Source: Flavobacteriales bacterium (lineage in GTDB: Bacteria > Bacteroidota > Bacteroidia > Flavobacteriales_F > PHOS-HE28). From it: a stretch of DNA of 7,782 nt. The position numbers and the translations under genes are program-made. The DNA is taken from the NCBI GenBank assembly GCA_024640205.1, contig JAHEFL010000062.1:1-7782 (forward strand), read 5' to 3'. The notes beneath the pieces were generated by a model, which had not been told where the DNA came from, did not search any database, and was given only the letters and a program-made list of their open reading frames with translations. Positions 1 through 6,723 of the stretch are shown one piece after another; the stretch's first letter is position 1, and each line of letters opens with the position of its first letter.

Positions 1-4
1 TCCC

Positions 5-1894
5 ATGTTCCGCGGGCCCTTGGTGGTGCTGCTGCTCCGACTGGGGTTGGTGGCCGTTGCGTACACACTGCTACGAGCCGCGTTCGTGTTGCACAATGGC
101 ACTTTTTTCCCCAAGGTGCCTTGGATCTCCTACTACGGCGGCATCCGTTTCGACCTGTTCGCCATCGTATGGCTCAACCTGCCTTGGGTACTGCTCGTGC
201 TGGTGGACCCCAATCCGGGTCGCGTGATGGGACGCGTACAATTCTGGATCTTCCTCGTCGTGAACGCGATCGGGTTCTTCTTCAACACGGTGGATGTCGG
301 GTACTACGCGTTCAGCCTGAAGCGAAGCACCGCGGACCTGCTCTCCATTATCGGATCAGGCGGGGATGTGTTCAATCTCGGTCCGGCGTTCCTGCGTGAT
401 TACTGGTATCTTCTCCTCGCGTTCCTCGCTTGCATCGGTCTGCTGGTCATTGGCTACGAGCCCATTGGAAGGCTGCACCGGGAAAGCCGGGCCTCTACTC
501 TCCGACGTGGGTTTTGGCGCGTGATGGCGATCTCGCTGTTGACTTTGGCGGCTCGTGGAGGCACCCAACTCATTCCATTACAGCCACTGGATGCTGCGGG
601 ATACGGCGGACCGTCCTACCTGCCTGTGGTGCTGAATACTCCGTATACTATGCTCATGAGCATGGGCAAACCCATGTTGGTGAGGCGTGAATACATGACG
701 CGGCAGGAGGCGGATGAACGATGGCCGGTGCTGCATTCGCCGATGGCGATCAAAGATCCACCAGTGGACAGCGTGTGGGGCGCCCCACCGAACGTGGTGG
801 TGATCATCCTCGAGAGTTTCTCCTCCGTGTACAGTGGGGTGCTAAGCGGTGGGGATGGCTACATGCCATTCCTGGATGAATTGATGAACGAGGGGCTCAC
901 CTTCACCACAGCCTATGCCAACGGCCGGCGAAGCATCGATGGCATACCGGCGATACTGGCAAGCATTCCGGAGCTGATGGATGAGGCTTTCATCACCTCT
1001 CCCCATGCTGGTCGTCCATTTACATCGATGGCCAATATCCTTGCCGCCGAAGGGTACGGGACCAGCTTCTATCACGGTGGACGGAACGGTACCATGGGCT
1101 TCGAAGGCTTTACACGGTCCGCCGGTTTCCAGCGCTATGTAGGCATGGACCAGTATCCCAATGGCGAGGCGGACCACGATGGCCATTGGGGGATCCGGGA
1201 TCTGCCGTTCCTGCAGTTCTGGGCCCGCGAGCTGGCCCGGGAACAGGAACCGTTCTTCAGTACGGTCTTTACCCTCAGCTCACACCACCCGTATGAGCTT
1301 GCGCCAGAGGATGCGTCCCGTTTCGCTGGTGGAAGCCAACCCATCCATCCCACGCTACGATACACCGACGAGGCGCTACGCGAGTTCTTCGCCACCGCAC
1401 GGACCATGTCCTGGTTCGGGAACACCTTGTTCGTGATCACGGCCGACCACACGGCGGATATCGAACGCAGCGGACAGCACAGCGCAATGGCGATCGACTA
1501 CTGGATCCCATTGGTATTCGTGGCCCCGGGAAAAGTGGAACCCCGGATGGACGATCGGGTGGTACAGCACATCGATATCCTCCCCACCACCCTGGACCTC
1601 ATCGGGCATGACAGGAACTTCTTCAGTTTCGGGCACAGCGCGTTGCGTCCTTCCAGGACCGAATGTGCGGTGTGGGCGAACAACGGCCTCTTCAACATCA
1701 CCACGAAGAACAACCAGTTGCAATTCGATGGCGAGCGCGTGGTCGCTTTCAAGACCTTGAACGAGGCCGATCAGTCGGGGGAGAACAGGCATGCAGAGGA
1801 GAAGGAAATGGAACTCCTGCTCAAAGCGGCCATGCAGCAATACAGCGTTCACCTGCTGGACGGAACGCTCAACGCCAAGCCATCCCCACGGTGA
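5..1894 (+). CDS. LTA synthase-family membrane sulfatase / phosphoglycerol transferase
   Basis: Predicted inner-membrane enzyme of the alkaline phosphatase/sulfatase superfamily, LTA synthase branch, 629 aa. Five hydrophobic segments (about residues 5-29, 45-67, 78-100, 134-152, 170-190) precede an extracytoplasmic catalytic domain from about 260. Visible family landmarks are a metal-binding Glu in IILESFS (E270), the nucleophile region ANGRRSIDGIP (S310), LSSHHPY (H427/H428, substrate or metal ligand), the TADHTAD metal site (D481, H482) and DILPTTLDL (524-532). Characterised LTA synthases use Thr as nucleophile; Ser lies at that place here by eye alignment. Family members move glycerophosphate from phosphatidylglycerol to a glycan or lipid acceptor, releasing diacylglycerol; the acceptor here is unknown, and other phosphoethanolamine- or sulfate-type chemistry cannot be excluded. 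The stop overlaps the lipid kinase start (GTGA). The ATG at 5 gives a good membrane N-terminus, but upstream sequence is not visible, so the start is not certain. Confidence 0.88.
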   Translation: MFRGPLVVLLLRLGLVAVAYTLLRAAFVLHNGTFFPKVPWISYYGGIRFDLFAIVWLNLPWVLLVLVDPNPGRVMGRVQFWIFLVVNAIGFFFNTVDVGYYAFSLKRSTADLLSIIGSGGDVFNLGPAFLRDYWYLLLAFLACIGLLVIGYEPIGRLHRESRASTLRRGFWRVMAISLLTLAARGGTQLIPLQPLDAAGYGGPSYLPVVLNTPYTMLMSMGKPMLVRREYMTRQEADERWPVLHSPMAIKDPPVDSVWGAPPNVVVIILESFSSVYSGVLSGGDGYMPFLDELMNEGLTFTTAYANGRRSIDGIPAILASIPELMDEAFITSPHAGRPFTSMANILAAEGYGTSFYHGGRNGTMGFEGFTRSAGFQRYVGMDQYPNGEADHDGHWGIRDLPFLQFWARELAREQEPFFSTVFTLSSHHPYELAPEDASRFAGGSQPIHPTLRYTDEALREFFATARTMSWFGNTLFVITADHTADIERSGQHSAMAIDYWIPLVFVAPGKVEPRMDDRVVQHIDILPTTLDLIGHDRNFFSFGHSALRPSRTECAVWANNGLFNITTKNNQLQFDGERVVAFKTLNEADQSGENRHAEEKEMELLLKAAMQQYSVHLLDGTLNAKPSPR

Positions 1895-2754
1895 AAGCAA
1901 CGCTCATCTATAACCCGCGCTCCGGAAAAAAACGGGCACCGCTCATCCTTGAGGTGGCTCCGCGCATCGCGGCGGAACTGGATGTGGAACTGGACATCCA
2001 GGCGATCGAAGGCCCCGGGCACGGGACCCTTCTTGCCGAACAAGCAGTGGCGCAGGGTGCACAACGGATCATCAGTGTGGGTGGTGATGGTACGAACAAC
2101 GCCATCGCGCAGGGCATGATGGGGTCCGATGTGGCATTGGGCGTCGTGGCCATGGGCAGTGGCAACGGTTATGCGCGCTCCCTGCGCCTGCCCTTGGACC
2201 CTTCCGACGCATTGAGGCATGCCCTTCTTGGCGCAGCTAGAAGAATGGATGTAGGCTATCTCAACGACCACCTGTTCCTTGGAACGGCAGGGATCGGTTT
2301 CGATGCACGTGTAGCGGACCGCTTCGACCGCACTGCCCGGCGCGGGATGTTCAGCTACGCCCGGATCATCGTACAGGAGATCTTCGGGGCGCCACCCATG
2401 GCAGTGGAGGTGACCGCCCAGGGTGGGACTTCTAACGAGAAGGTGTTGATGCTCGTATTCTGCAACACACGGGAATTCGGGAACGGGGCGGACATCAGCC
2501 CATCCTCGCTACCCGATGATGGGATGGCGGAACTGCGTGTGGTCCGCAAGCCTCCGTTCATACACCTGATCAAGGCCTTCTACGATATCTACACCCATCG
2601 CGCCGATGGGAATCCCTACGTACGCACCATTCGCGCGGTGAATGCCAGCGTGAAGCAGGAAGGGACCCTCGCGCATGTGGATGGCGAGGCGATCGAGATC
2701 GGGCACCACATCACGTTCAGGTTGGCACAAGGCGCCCTGAACGTGGTCGCCTGA
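1891..2754 (+). CDS. Diacylglycerol kinase family lipid kinase (DgkB/YegS/BmrU-like)
   Basis: Predicted soluble ATP-dependent lipid kinase of the DAGK catalytic-domain family, 287 aa, the usual length. MKATLIYNPRSGKK opens the family N-terminus (IYNPxSG). GGDGT at residues 64-68 is the nucleotide-binding signature and MGSGNGYAR (88-96) is the second glycine loop. PDDG (208-211) and the C-terminal VDGE (263-266) are the expected late motifs. The open frame extends further upstream, but a GTG at 1891 restores the family N-terminus and overlaps the preceding stop as GTGA, indicating translational coupling. In Gram-positive bacteria DgkB rephosphorylates the diacylglycerol released by LTA synthase, so the coupling to an LTA synthase-family gene is functionally sensible. 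The alternative is a kinase for another lipid alcohol such as a sphingoid base or ceramide, since many Bacteroidota make sphingolipids; sequence alone does not decide. Confidence 0.9.
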   Translation: MKATLIYNPRSGKKRAPLILEVAPRIAAELDVELDIQAIEGPGHGTLLAEQAVAQGAQRIISVGGDGTNNAIAQGMMGSDVALGVVAMGSGNGYARSLRLPLDPSDALRHALLGAARRMDVGYLNDHLFLGTAGIGFDARVADRFDRTARRGMFSYARIIVQEIFGAPPMAVEVTAQGGTSNEKVLMLVFCNTREFGNGADISPSSLPDDGMAELRVVRKPPFIHLIKAFYDIYTHRADGNPYVRTIRAVNASVKQEGTLAHVDGEAIEIGHHITFRLAQGALNVVA

Positions 2755-2794
2755 CCGACGTGCCGCTCATATAAGTGGTCCAACGGCAAGCTGT

Positions 2795-2802
2795 TAACTT
2801 CG
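2795..2802 (+). promoter_or_regulatory. Bacteroidota-type -7 element upstream of slyD
   Basis: TAACTTCG matches the Bacteroidota primary-sigma -7 consensus TAnnTTTG with one change (C for the third T). It lies 34 nt before the FKBP start codon in the 82-nt gap after the lipid kinase stop, predicting a leader of about 30 nt. No TTG-type -33 box is seen at the expected distance, so this is moderate evidence only. Confidence 0.4.
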
Positions 2803-2836
2803 GCGCTCGCATCATTTCACCTGGTAATTGATAGCC

Positions 2837-3316
2837 ATGCAGATCAAGAAGAACTCCGTAGTATCCTTTCACTATACCCTCAACGACCCCGACGGCAAGA
2901 AGCTGGACTCCAGCGCTGGTCGTGAAGCCTTCGCATACATCCACGGCGGCGGCATGATCGTACCGGGATTGGAAGCGGAGCTGGAGGGTAAAAAAGCGGG
3001 TGATTCGTTGCAGGTGGTGGTACCGGCCGATAAAGGCTATGGTGAGATCGACCCGAAGTTGATCCACAAGGTGCCACAGGATCGCTTCGGTGAGCAGAAG
3101 GTGGAGACCGGCATGCAGTTCCAGGCCGGCGAGAACGGCGATATGGGCGTCTTCACTGTTATTGGTGTGGAGGACGACCTCGTGATCCTGAACGGGAACC
3201 ACCCTTTGGCCGGCGTTACGCTTCACTTCAATGTGGACATCACGGATGTGCGTGATGCTTCCGAAGAGGAACTGGAGCACGGTCACGTGCACGGACCGGG
3301 CGGTCATCACCATTAG
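2837..3316 (+). CDS. slyD: SlyD-type FKBP peptidyl-prolyl cis-trans isomerase
   Basis: Cytoplasmic prolyl isomerase/chaperone of the SlyD branch of the FKBP family, 159 aa. The N-terminal FKBP half has VSFHYTLNDPDGKKLDSS (9-26) and GGGMIVPGLEAELEGKKAGD (37-56). After YGEIDPKLIHKVP (68-80) comes the inserted chaperone ('insert-in-flap') region, about 75-118. The closing segment LNGNHPLAGVTLHFNVDI (118-135) is highly characteristic of SlyD. The tail ends EHGHVHGPGGHHH (147-159) with six His, a short version of the metal-binding tail that in E. coli SlyD binds nickel; the Cys of that tail are absent. The frame stays open to a TTG at 2828, but the ATG at 2837 gives the standard family start. The gene has its own promoter-like element and appears to be a separate unit from both neighbouring envelope gene pairs. 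There is no signal peptide. Confidence 0.93.
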   Translation: MQIKKNSVVSFHYTLNDPDGKKLDSSAGREAFAYIHGGGMIVPGLEAELEGKKAGDSLQVVVPADKGYGEIDPKLIHKVPQDRFGEQKVETGMQFQAGENGDMGVFTVIGVEDDLVILNGNHPLAGVTLHFNVDITDVRDASEEELEHGHVHGPGGHHH

Positions 3317-3385
3317 GTAGCACCTATCCACAACCCTGCGTCCAACTGCTCTAGGACCGGGACCGAACCTGTACGAAGGGCGCCC

Positions 3386-3393
3386 TACTTTCG
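3386..3393 (+). promoter_or_regulatory. Bacteroidota-type -7 element upstream of the MBOAT gene
   Basis: TACTTTCG fits TAnnTT(T/C)G and ends only 9 nt before the ATG, so the transcript would start within a few bases of the start codon. The perfect 8-bp palindrome GGGCGCCC (3378-3385) abuts it directly. No -33 TTG box is apparent. The rest of the 86-nt gap after the slyD stop shows no clear terminator hairpin. Confidence 0.45.
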
Positions 3394-3402
3394 CCCGGAT
3401 CC

Positions 3403-4824
3403 ATGCTGTTCAATTCCTTCGGGTTCCTGGTCTTTCTACCAGTGGTCTTCCTGGCCTATTGGTATCTCTTCAACAGGGACATTCGGCTTCGGAACCTTTT
3501 CCTGCTGGCTGCCAGTTATGCCTTCTATGGCTGGTGGGATTGGCGGTTCCTGGGTTTGATCATCGTCAGTTCGGCGACCGATTTCCTGATCGGCTTGAAG
3601 CTCGATACGGCCATGGGGGCCGGGAAAAGAAAACGGTGGTTGGCGCTTAGCATTGCCTTGAACCTGGGGTTGCTGGGGTGCTTCAAGTACTTCAATTTCT
3701 TCCTGGACGGGTTCTCCGATCTGCTGTCCTCGCTGGGCATGCACGCCGATGTGCCCACGCTCCAGATCATGCTGCCGGTCGGCATCAGCTTCTACACCTT
3801 CCAGACGCTGAGTTATTCGATCGATATTTATCGGGAGCAGGTGAAGCCGACACGGGATCCGGTGGCCTTCTTCGCCTTCGTCGCTTTCTTCCCCCAGTTG
3901 GTGGCCGGTCCCATCGAACGGGCGCGATCCCTGTTGCCGCAATTCCAGGTCTTGCATCGCTTCGACCCCGTCGCCGCGAAGGACGGGCTGCGCCAGATGC
4001 TGTGGGGCTTCTTCAAGAAATTGGTGATCGCGGACAACTGCGCCCCCTTGGTGGATGCCATCTTCGAGAGTGACCCCGCAACGACGCCCGGCATCACGCT
4101 TTTCTTCGGGGCCTTCTTTTTCGCCTTCCAGATCTACGGGGACTTCTCCGGCTATTCCGATATCGCGATCGGTACCGCCCGGCTTTTCGGGATACGCCTG
4201 AGCCAGAATTTCGCCTACCCCTATTTCGCGCGCAACGTCAGTGAATTCTGGCGCCGATGGCATATCTCACTGAGCACCTGGTTCAGGGATTACGTGTACC
4301 TGCCGCTGGGGGGCTGGCGTGGCAAGGCAGGGCGAGCACGGAACATCCTCGTCACGTTCGCCGTGAGCGGGCTTTGGCACGGCGCCAACTGGACCTTTAT
4401 CAATTGGGGTATGGTGCATGGCCTTTACCACCTTCCGAAAGTCTATTCCGATGCAAGCGTGAAGAAGACGAAGCCCACGCTGAGGGACCTGCCCAGCATG
4501 TCGGTCACCTTCCTGCTCATCACATTGGCATGGGTCCTTTTCCGTGCATCCTCGCTCACGGAGGCGATGGATCACCTCACCCACATCGCCAGCAATTTCC
4601 TGCTTCATCCTGGCTCCCTCCTGCTGCACATAATGCGACCGGAGATGATGCTCATCGTTGCCATGCTGCTTGTGGAATGGAGATCTCGCACCGACCCACA
4701 TGGACTTAGCCGGATGCCTATGAGCCTGGGCTTACGGTGGGGCATTTACCTCCTTGTCACGCTCACCATCCTGCTGAACATGGACCTCAGCACACGCCAT
4801 GAATTCATCTACTTCCGCTTCTGA
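3403..4824 (+). CDS. MBOAT-family membrane O-acyltransferase (AlgI-like)
   Basis: Polytopic membrane-bound O-acyltransferase, 473 aa, the usual AlgI-type length. It begins MLFNSFGFLVFLPVVF and shows roughly ten or more hydrophobic segments. Family blocks in order are LPVGISFYTFQTLSY (124-138), FFPQLVAGPIERA (162-174), YGDFSGYSDIAIG (245-257), the signature FWRRWHISLSTWFRDYVYLPLGG (282-304, with H287) and VSGLWHGANWTFINWG (321-336), whose H326 is the expected catalytic His. It ends in FIYFRF, a common ending in the family. Such proteins pass an acyl group (often acetyl) across the membrane to an extracytoplasmic acceptor, handing on to an SGNH-type partner. The partner is probably the next gene, whose start codon lies 26 bp inside this one. 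The substrate is unknown: exopolysaccharide, peptidoglycan, lipid headgroup or polymer are all possible. The ATG at 3403 is supported by family alignment and the promoter element 9 nt upstream. Confidence 0.93.
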   Translation: MLFNSFGFLVFLPVVFLAYWYLFNRDIRLRNLFLLAASYAFYGWWDWRFLGLIIVSSATDFLIGLKLDTAMGAGKRKRWLALSIALNLGLLGCFKYFNFFLDGFSDLLSSLGMHADVPTLQIMLPVGISFYTFQTLSYSIDIYREQVKPTRDPVAFFAFVAFFPQLVAGPIERARSLLPQFQVLHRFDPVAAKDGLRQMLWGFFKKLVIADNCAPLVDAIFESDPATTPGITLFFGAFFFAFQIYGDFSGYSDIAIGTARLFGIRLSQNFAYPYFARNVSEFWRRWHISLSTWFRDYVYLPLGGWRGKAGRARNILVTFAVSGLWHGANWTFINWGMVHGLYHLPKVYSDASVKKTKPTLRDLPSMSVTFLLITLAWVLFRASSLTEAMDHLTHIASNFLLHPGSLLLHIMRPEMMLIVAMLLVEWRSRTDPHGLSRMPMSLGLRWGIYLLVTLTILLNMDLSTRHEFIYFRF

Positions 4825-5788
4825 TCCGACCGGCTCCGGAGTCGGCCGGTTCACGCTGCGCGCCGTTGTGTTCGGCATGCTGGCCATGGTGGTGGTGGCG
4901 CTGGCTTCCTTCAGCGGCATACCAGCCACGCGGGTGGATTACATGGCTGGTATGAATGCGAAGCATGAGCGATTGAAGAGTCTTCCGTCCCCGAAGGTCA
5001 TCATCATCGGCGGTAGCAATGCCACCTTCGGAATGGACAGCGAAACGATCGAACGGGCACTGTGCAGACCCGTGGTGAACATGGCCATCCATGGCGGTTT
5101 GAATTTCGATTTCATGGTGAATGAGATAAAGGATGAATTAGGGCCCGGGGATCTGGTCCTGATCTCCCTGGAGCTCTCCCTCTATACCGATAGGAGTACC
5201 CTCAATGTAGTGCACGACCAGGCGATCGACCGGTACCCCCCCTCCATCAAATTCATAAGCGCGTGGCACTGGCCGAAGGCCATCCTGGAGATAGCCATCA
5301 TGCGCTACCAGGCCACCTGGCGGAACTGGACCGGCCGAACCTGGCCCGTGGAGGAAAATGTATACCGTGCAGATGGCTTTACGGAACGGGGTGATCTGAT
5401 CAGTCACCTTGGAATGCCCCTCGATAGCACCAAACTACCGTTCATGGAAGCTGGCTTTGAGGGCGAAGTGAGCAAGGACTATGTGCGGGCTGCACGTGAC
5501 CTGGAAGCCCATGCACTAGAAGCAGGAGCCCGGGTAATATACTGCTGGCCTGCGGTGGCAAAGGGCGCCTATCCCGGGAAGGAAGCACCCTTGATCATCA
5601 GGTCGGAACTGACGGAACTAGGTCAGCGCATCATCGGCAAAGCGGAGGACTACATCTTCCCGGACAGCAGCTTCCTGGATACGCCTTACCACCTGCGCGC
5701 ACCTGGTAAAAAGCTCAGGACGGGACTGCTTCTTCGGGACCTTTGCGAGGAGGCTCCGGAGCAATGCTGCGCCGGAATGGAAGGATGA
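4799..5788 (+). CDS. Membrane-anchored SGNH-like protein, MBOAT partner
   Basis: Predicted 329-aa protein with a basic, short cytoplasmic N-terminus (R17, R21), one hydrophobic anchor (about 22-41) and an extracytoplasmic domain. IIIGGSNATFGMDS (68-81) looks like block I of an SGNH hydrolase, with S73 as candidate nucleophile. NMAIHGG (94-100) fits the block II glycine region. VLISLELSLY (120-129) follows as a core strand, and DTPYHLRAPGKKLRTGLLLRDL (294-315) supplies the Asp-x-x-x-His pair (D294, H298) expected at the C-terminus. Proteins of this design (DltD, AlgJ/AlgX, PatB) work with a co-encoded MBOAT protein in acylating extracytoplasmic polymers. Here the start codon lies inside the MBOAT gene (26-bp overlap), strongly suggesting co-translation. 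It could act as transferase, as esterase, or as a non-catalytic acceptor-positioning subunit. The start is the ATG overlapping the MBOAT end; no Shine-Dalgarno sequence is seen. Confidence 0.78.
   Translation: MNSSTSASDPTGSGVGRFTLRAVVFGMLAMVVVALASFSGIPATRVDYMAGMNAKHERLKSLPSPKVIIIGGSNATFGMDSETIERALCRPVVNMAIHGGLNFDFMVNEIKDELGPGDLVLISLELSLYTDRSTLNVVHDQAIDRYPPSIKFISAWHWPKAILEIAIMRYQATWRNWTGRTWPVEENVYRADGFTERGDLISHLGMPLDSTKLPFMEAGFEGEVSKDYVRAARDLEAHALEAGARVIYCWPAVAKGAYPGKEAPLIIRSELTELGQRIIGKAEDYIFPDSSFLDTPYHLRAPGKKLRTGLLLRDLCEEAPEQCCAGMEG
4829..4850 (+). repeat. GC-rich inverted repeat at the MBOAT/SGNH junction
   Basis: ACCGGC (4829-4834) and GCCGGT (4845-4850) are perfect inverted arms around a 10-nt loop, 4 nt after the MBOAT stop and inside the first codons of the SGNH gene. 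The loop contains most of a competing palindrome, CTCCGGAG (4834-4841). It could form a hairpin in the mRNA between the two cistrons. It has no T-run, so it is not a standard terminator, and chance occurrence in GC-rich coding DNA is possible. Confidence 0.3.
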
Positions 5789-6094
5789 TCACTTCCGCTC
5801 TTCAACGAGCACGAAGATGTCCTCGTTGTCGCGCTTCATGAGGTAGCGCTCGCGGGCGAATTTCTCCAGCAGGTCCTTGTCGCTGGTAAGCTCATGCAAC
5901 TGCTCGCGCGTCCGCTCGATCTCGCTGGCGTACCATTCCTTGCGTTCCTCCATCCGCATCAATTCGCGCTTGTTCTTCCAAGTGGTCCAGATGTCGTTCC
6001 CATCGAAGAAGGTGATCCACCCCACCAGCACAAGGAACGCCATACTGTAGCGGTTCCGAAGTGGTCGCGGGAGACGATGGAACAGGTTTTTCAC
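5789..6094 (-). CDS. Septum formation initiator family protein (DivIC/FtsB-like)
   Basis: Small bitopic division protein, 101 aa with the start chosen here. A short basic N-terminus (KNLFHRLPRPLRNRY, 2-16) leads into one membrane segment (about 17-30, ending ITFFDGND), then a charged coiled coil (about 39-70) and the conserved end LLEKFARERYLMKRDNEDIFVLVEE (75-99). This matches Bacteroidota septum formation initiators, relatives of FtsB/DivIC that join FtsL and FtsQ/DivIB in the divisome. The frame is open upstream to an ATG at 6247, which would give 152 aa, but that version runs 32 bp into the metallophosphoesterase gene and adds a Pro/Arg-rich stretch foreign to the family. GTG at 6094 restores the normal length and has a TAATTTCG promoter element 5 nt before it. 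The gene meets the SGNH gene end to end with no bases between. Confidence 0.87.
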   Translation of the reverse strand: MKNLFHRLPRPLRNRYSMAFLVLVGWITFFDGNDIWTTWKNKRELMRMEERKEWYASEIERTREQLHELTSDKDLLEKFARERYLMKRDNEDIFVLVEERK

Positions 6095-6099
6095 GGTGC

Positions 6100-6107
6100 C
6101 GAAATTA
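6100..6107 (-). promoter_or_regulatory. Bacteroidota-type -7 element upstream of the septum initiator gene
   Basis: On the minus strand this reads TAATTTCG, fitting TAnnTT(T/C)G, and ends 5 nt before the GTG start at 6094. It would make the mRNA leaderless or nearly so, and it supports the short start over the 152-aa reading. No -33 TTG box is seen. Confidence 0.42.
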
Positions 6108-6110
6108 CCC

Positions 6111-6125
6111 TTCACCCAGGGTGAA
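6111..6125. repeat. Perfect palindrome TTCACCC-A-GGGTGAA, operator-like
   Basis: Two 7-bp arms (6111-6117 and 6119-6125) are perfect inverted copies around a single base. It lies just upstream of the minus-strand -7 element (6100-6107), where an activator or repressor of the septum initiator gene could bind. With a one-base centre it suits a dimeric DNA-binding protein better than an RNA hairpin, and no T-run follows in either direction. No named regulator site is recognised. The surrounding 121-nt gap (6095-6215) shows nothing else convincing. Confidence 0.4.
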
Positions 6126-6215
6126 CGCCGGTATGGACGGGCTGCGTATTCCACGATCCACTGTTCGAGGGAAGGGCCCGGCGGATCGGGTAGCTGTGGA
6201 CCACACCTTGATCGT

Positions 6216-6719
6216 TCATCCCTCCACTCCCCTGCTTCCCAGTTCAATGACCTCCAGATCCTGCGGGCGGCCGTCCTTCAGCGTGAAGCGCAGGGCCGTA
6301 CGCGTGCGGTGCCAGCCATGGCGGCCAGTGGAACCGGGGTTCATGTACAAGCACTTCAGCGCCGGGTCGAACTGCACCAGGCAGATGTGCGAATGCCCAC
6401 AGATGAAGAGGTCGGGCGGGTTCTGCCGCAGCTCGTGGATCAAGCTCCGGTCGTACTTCGGCGGGCGACCACCAATATGGGTCATCCACACACGAACGCC
6501 GCCCAGCACGAATCGCTGGTGTTCCGGGTAGGTCGCTCGTAGCTCCGTCCCATCGATGTTGCCCCACACGGCCCGCACGGGTTTCCAGCGTGCCAGCTCA
6601 TCGGTCACGGACGCGTCACCGATATCACCCGCATGCCAGATCTCATCGCATTCGGCGAAATGCTCTTGAAGCCGGGGATCCAGCCAGCCATGGGTGTCGC
6701 TCAGCAGGCCGATGCGCAT
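6216..6719 (-). CDS. YfcE/MJ0936-type metallophosphoesterase
   Basis: Soluble calcineurin-like phosphoesterase of the small YfcE/MJ0936 group, 167 aa, full length for the family. Metal-binding and catalytic motifs are complete and in order: SDTHG (7-11; D8, H10), HAGDIG (29-34; D32), GNID (53-56; N54), MTHIGG (79-84; H81), ICGHSH (106-111; H109, H111) and the closing NPGS (127-130). Members hydrolyse phosphodiesters or phosphomonoesters with two metal ions (often manganese); the natural substrate of this one cannot be read from the sequence. The frame stays open to an ATG at 6779, but that start would overlap truA and add a tail unlike the family. The ATG at 6719 begins MRIGLLSDTHG, the canonical start. 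It shares a 58-bp divergent region with truA and lies 121 nt upstream of the septum initiator gene. Confidence 0.9.
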   Translation of the reverse strand: MRIGLLSDTHGWLDPRLQEHFAECDEIWHAGDIGDASVTDELARWKPVRAVWGNIDGTELRATYPEHQRFVLGGVRVWMTHIGGRPPKYDRSLIHELRQNPPDLFICGHSHICLVQFDPALKCLYMNPGSTGRHGWHRTRTALRFTLKDGRPQDLEVIELGSRGVEG

Positions 6720-6723
6720 GGGG

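Noticed and set aside
1376..1900. Minus-strand open frame of 174 codons at the end of the LTA synthase-like gene
   Set aside because: Antisense to the conserved metal-site and DILPT region; no family resemblance.
2755..2836. Possible terminator after the lipid kinase (TGCCG and CGGCA arms)
   Set aside because: Only a 5-bp stem with a long loop and no following T-run.
2717..3331. Minus-strand open frame of 204 codons over slyD
   Set aside because: Complementary to a complete SlyD gene and across its promoter gap; the His/Val-rich translation mirrors the SlyD codons.
3436..4263. Long minus-strand open frame (275 codons) inside the MBOAT gene
   Set aside because: It lies wholly antisense to a clear MBOAT protein; its translation is Glu/Gly/Gln-rich, low in complexity, has no recognisable motif and lacks a promoter element. 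It is a by-product of GC-rich codon use.
6121..6190. Possible tRNA suggested by a GTTCGAG T-loop-like string in the gap
   Set aside because: No 5-bp T-stem flanks the string and no acceptor, D or anticodon stems can be drawn.
6112..6219. 35-codon minus-strand frame overlapping the phosphoesterase stop as ATGA
   Set aside because: The overlap looks like coupling, but the peptide has no recognisable features, ends inside the palindrome before the division gene, and would occur readily by chance.
6096..6542. Plus-strand open frame of 148 codons across the gap and the phosphoesterase end
   Set aside because: Antisense to the conserved GHSH and NPGS motifs of the phosphoesterase; no motif of its own.
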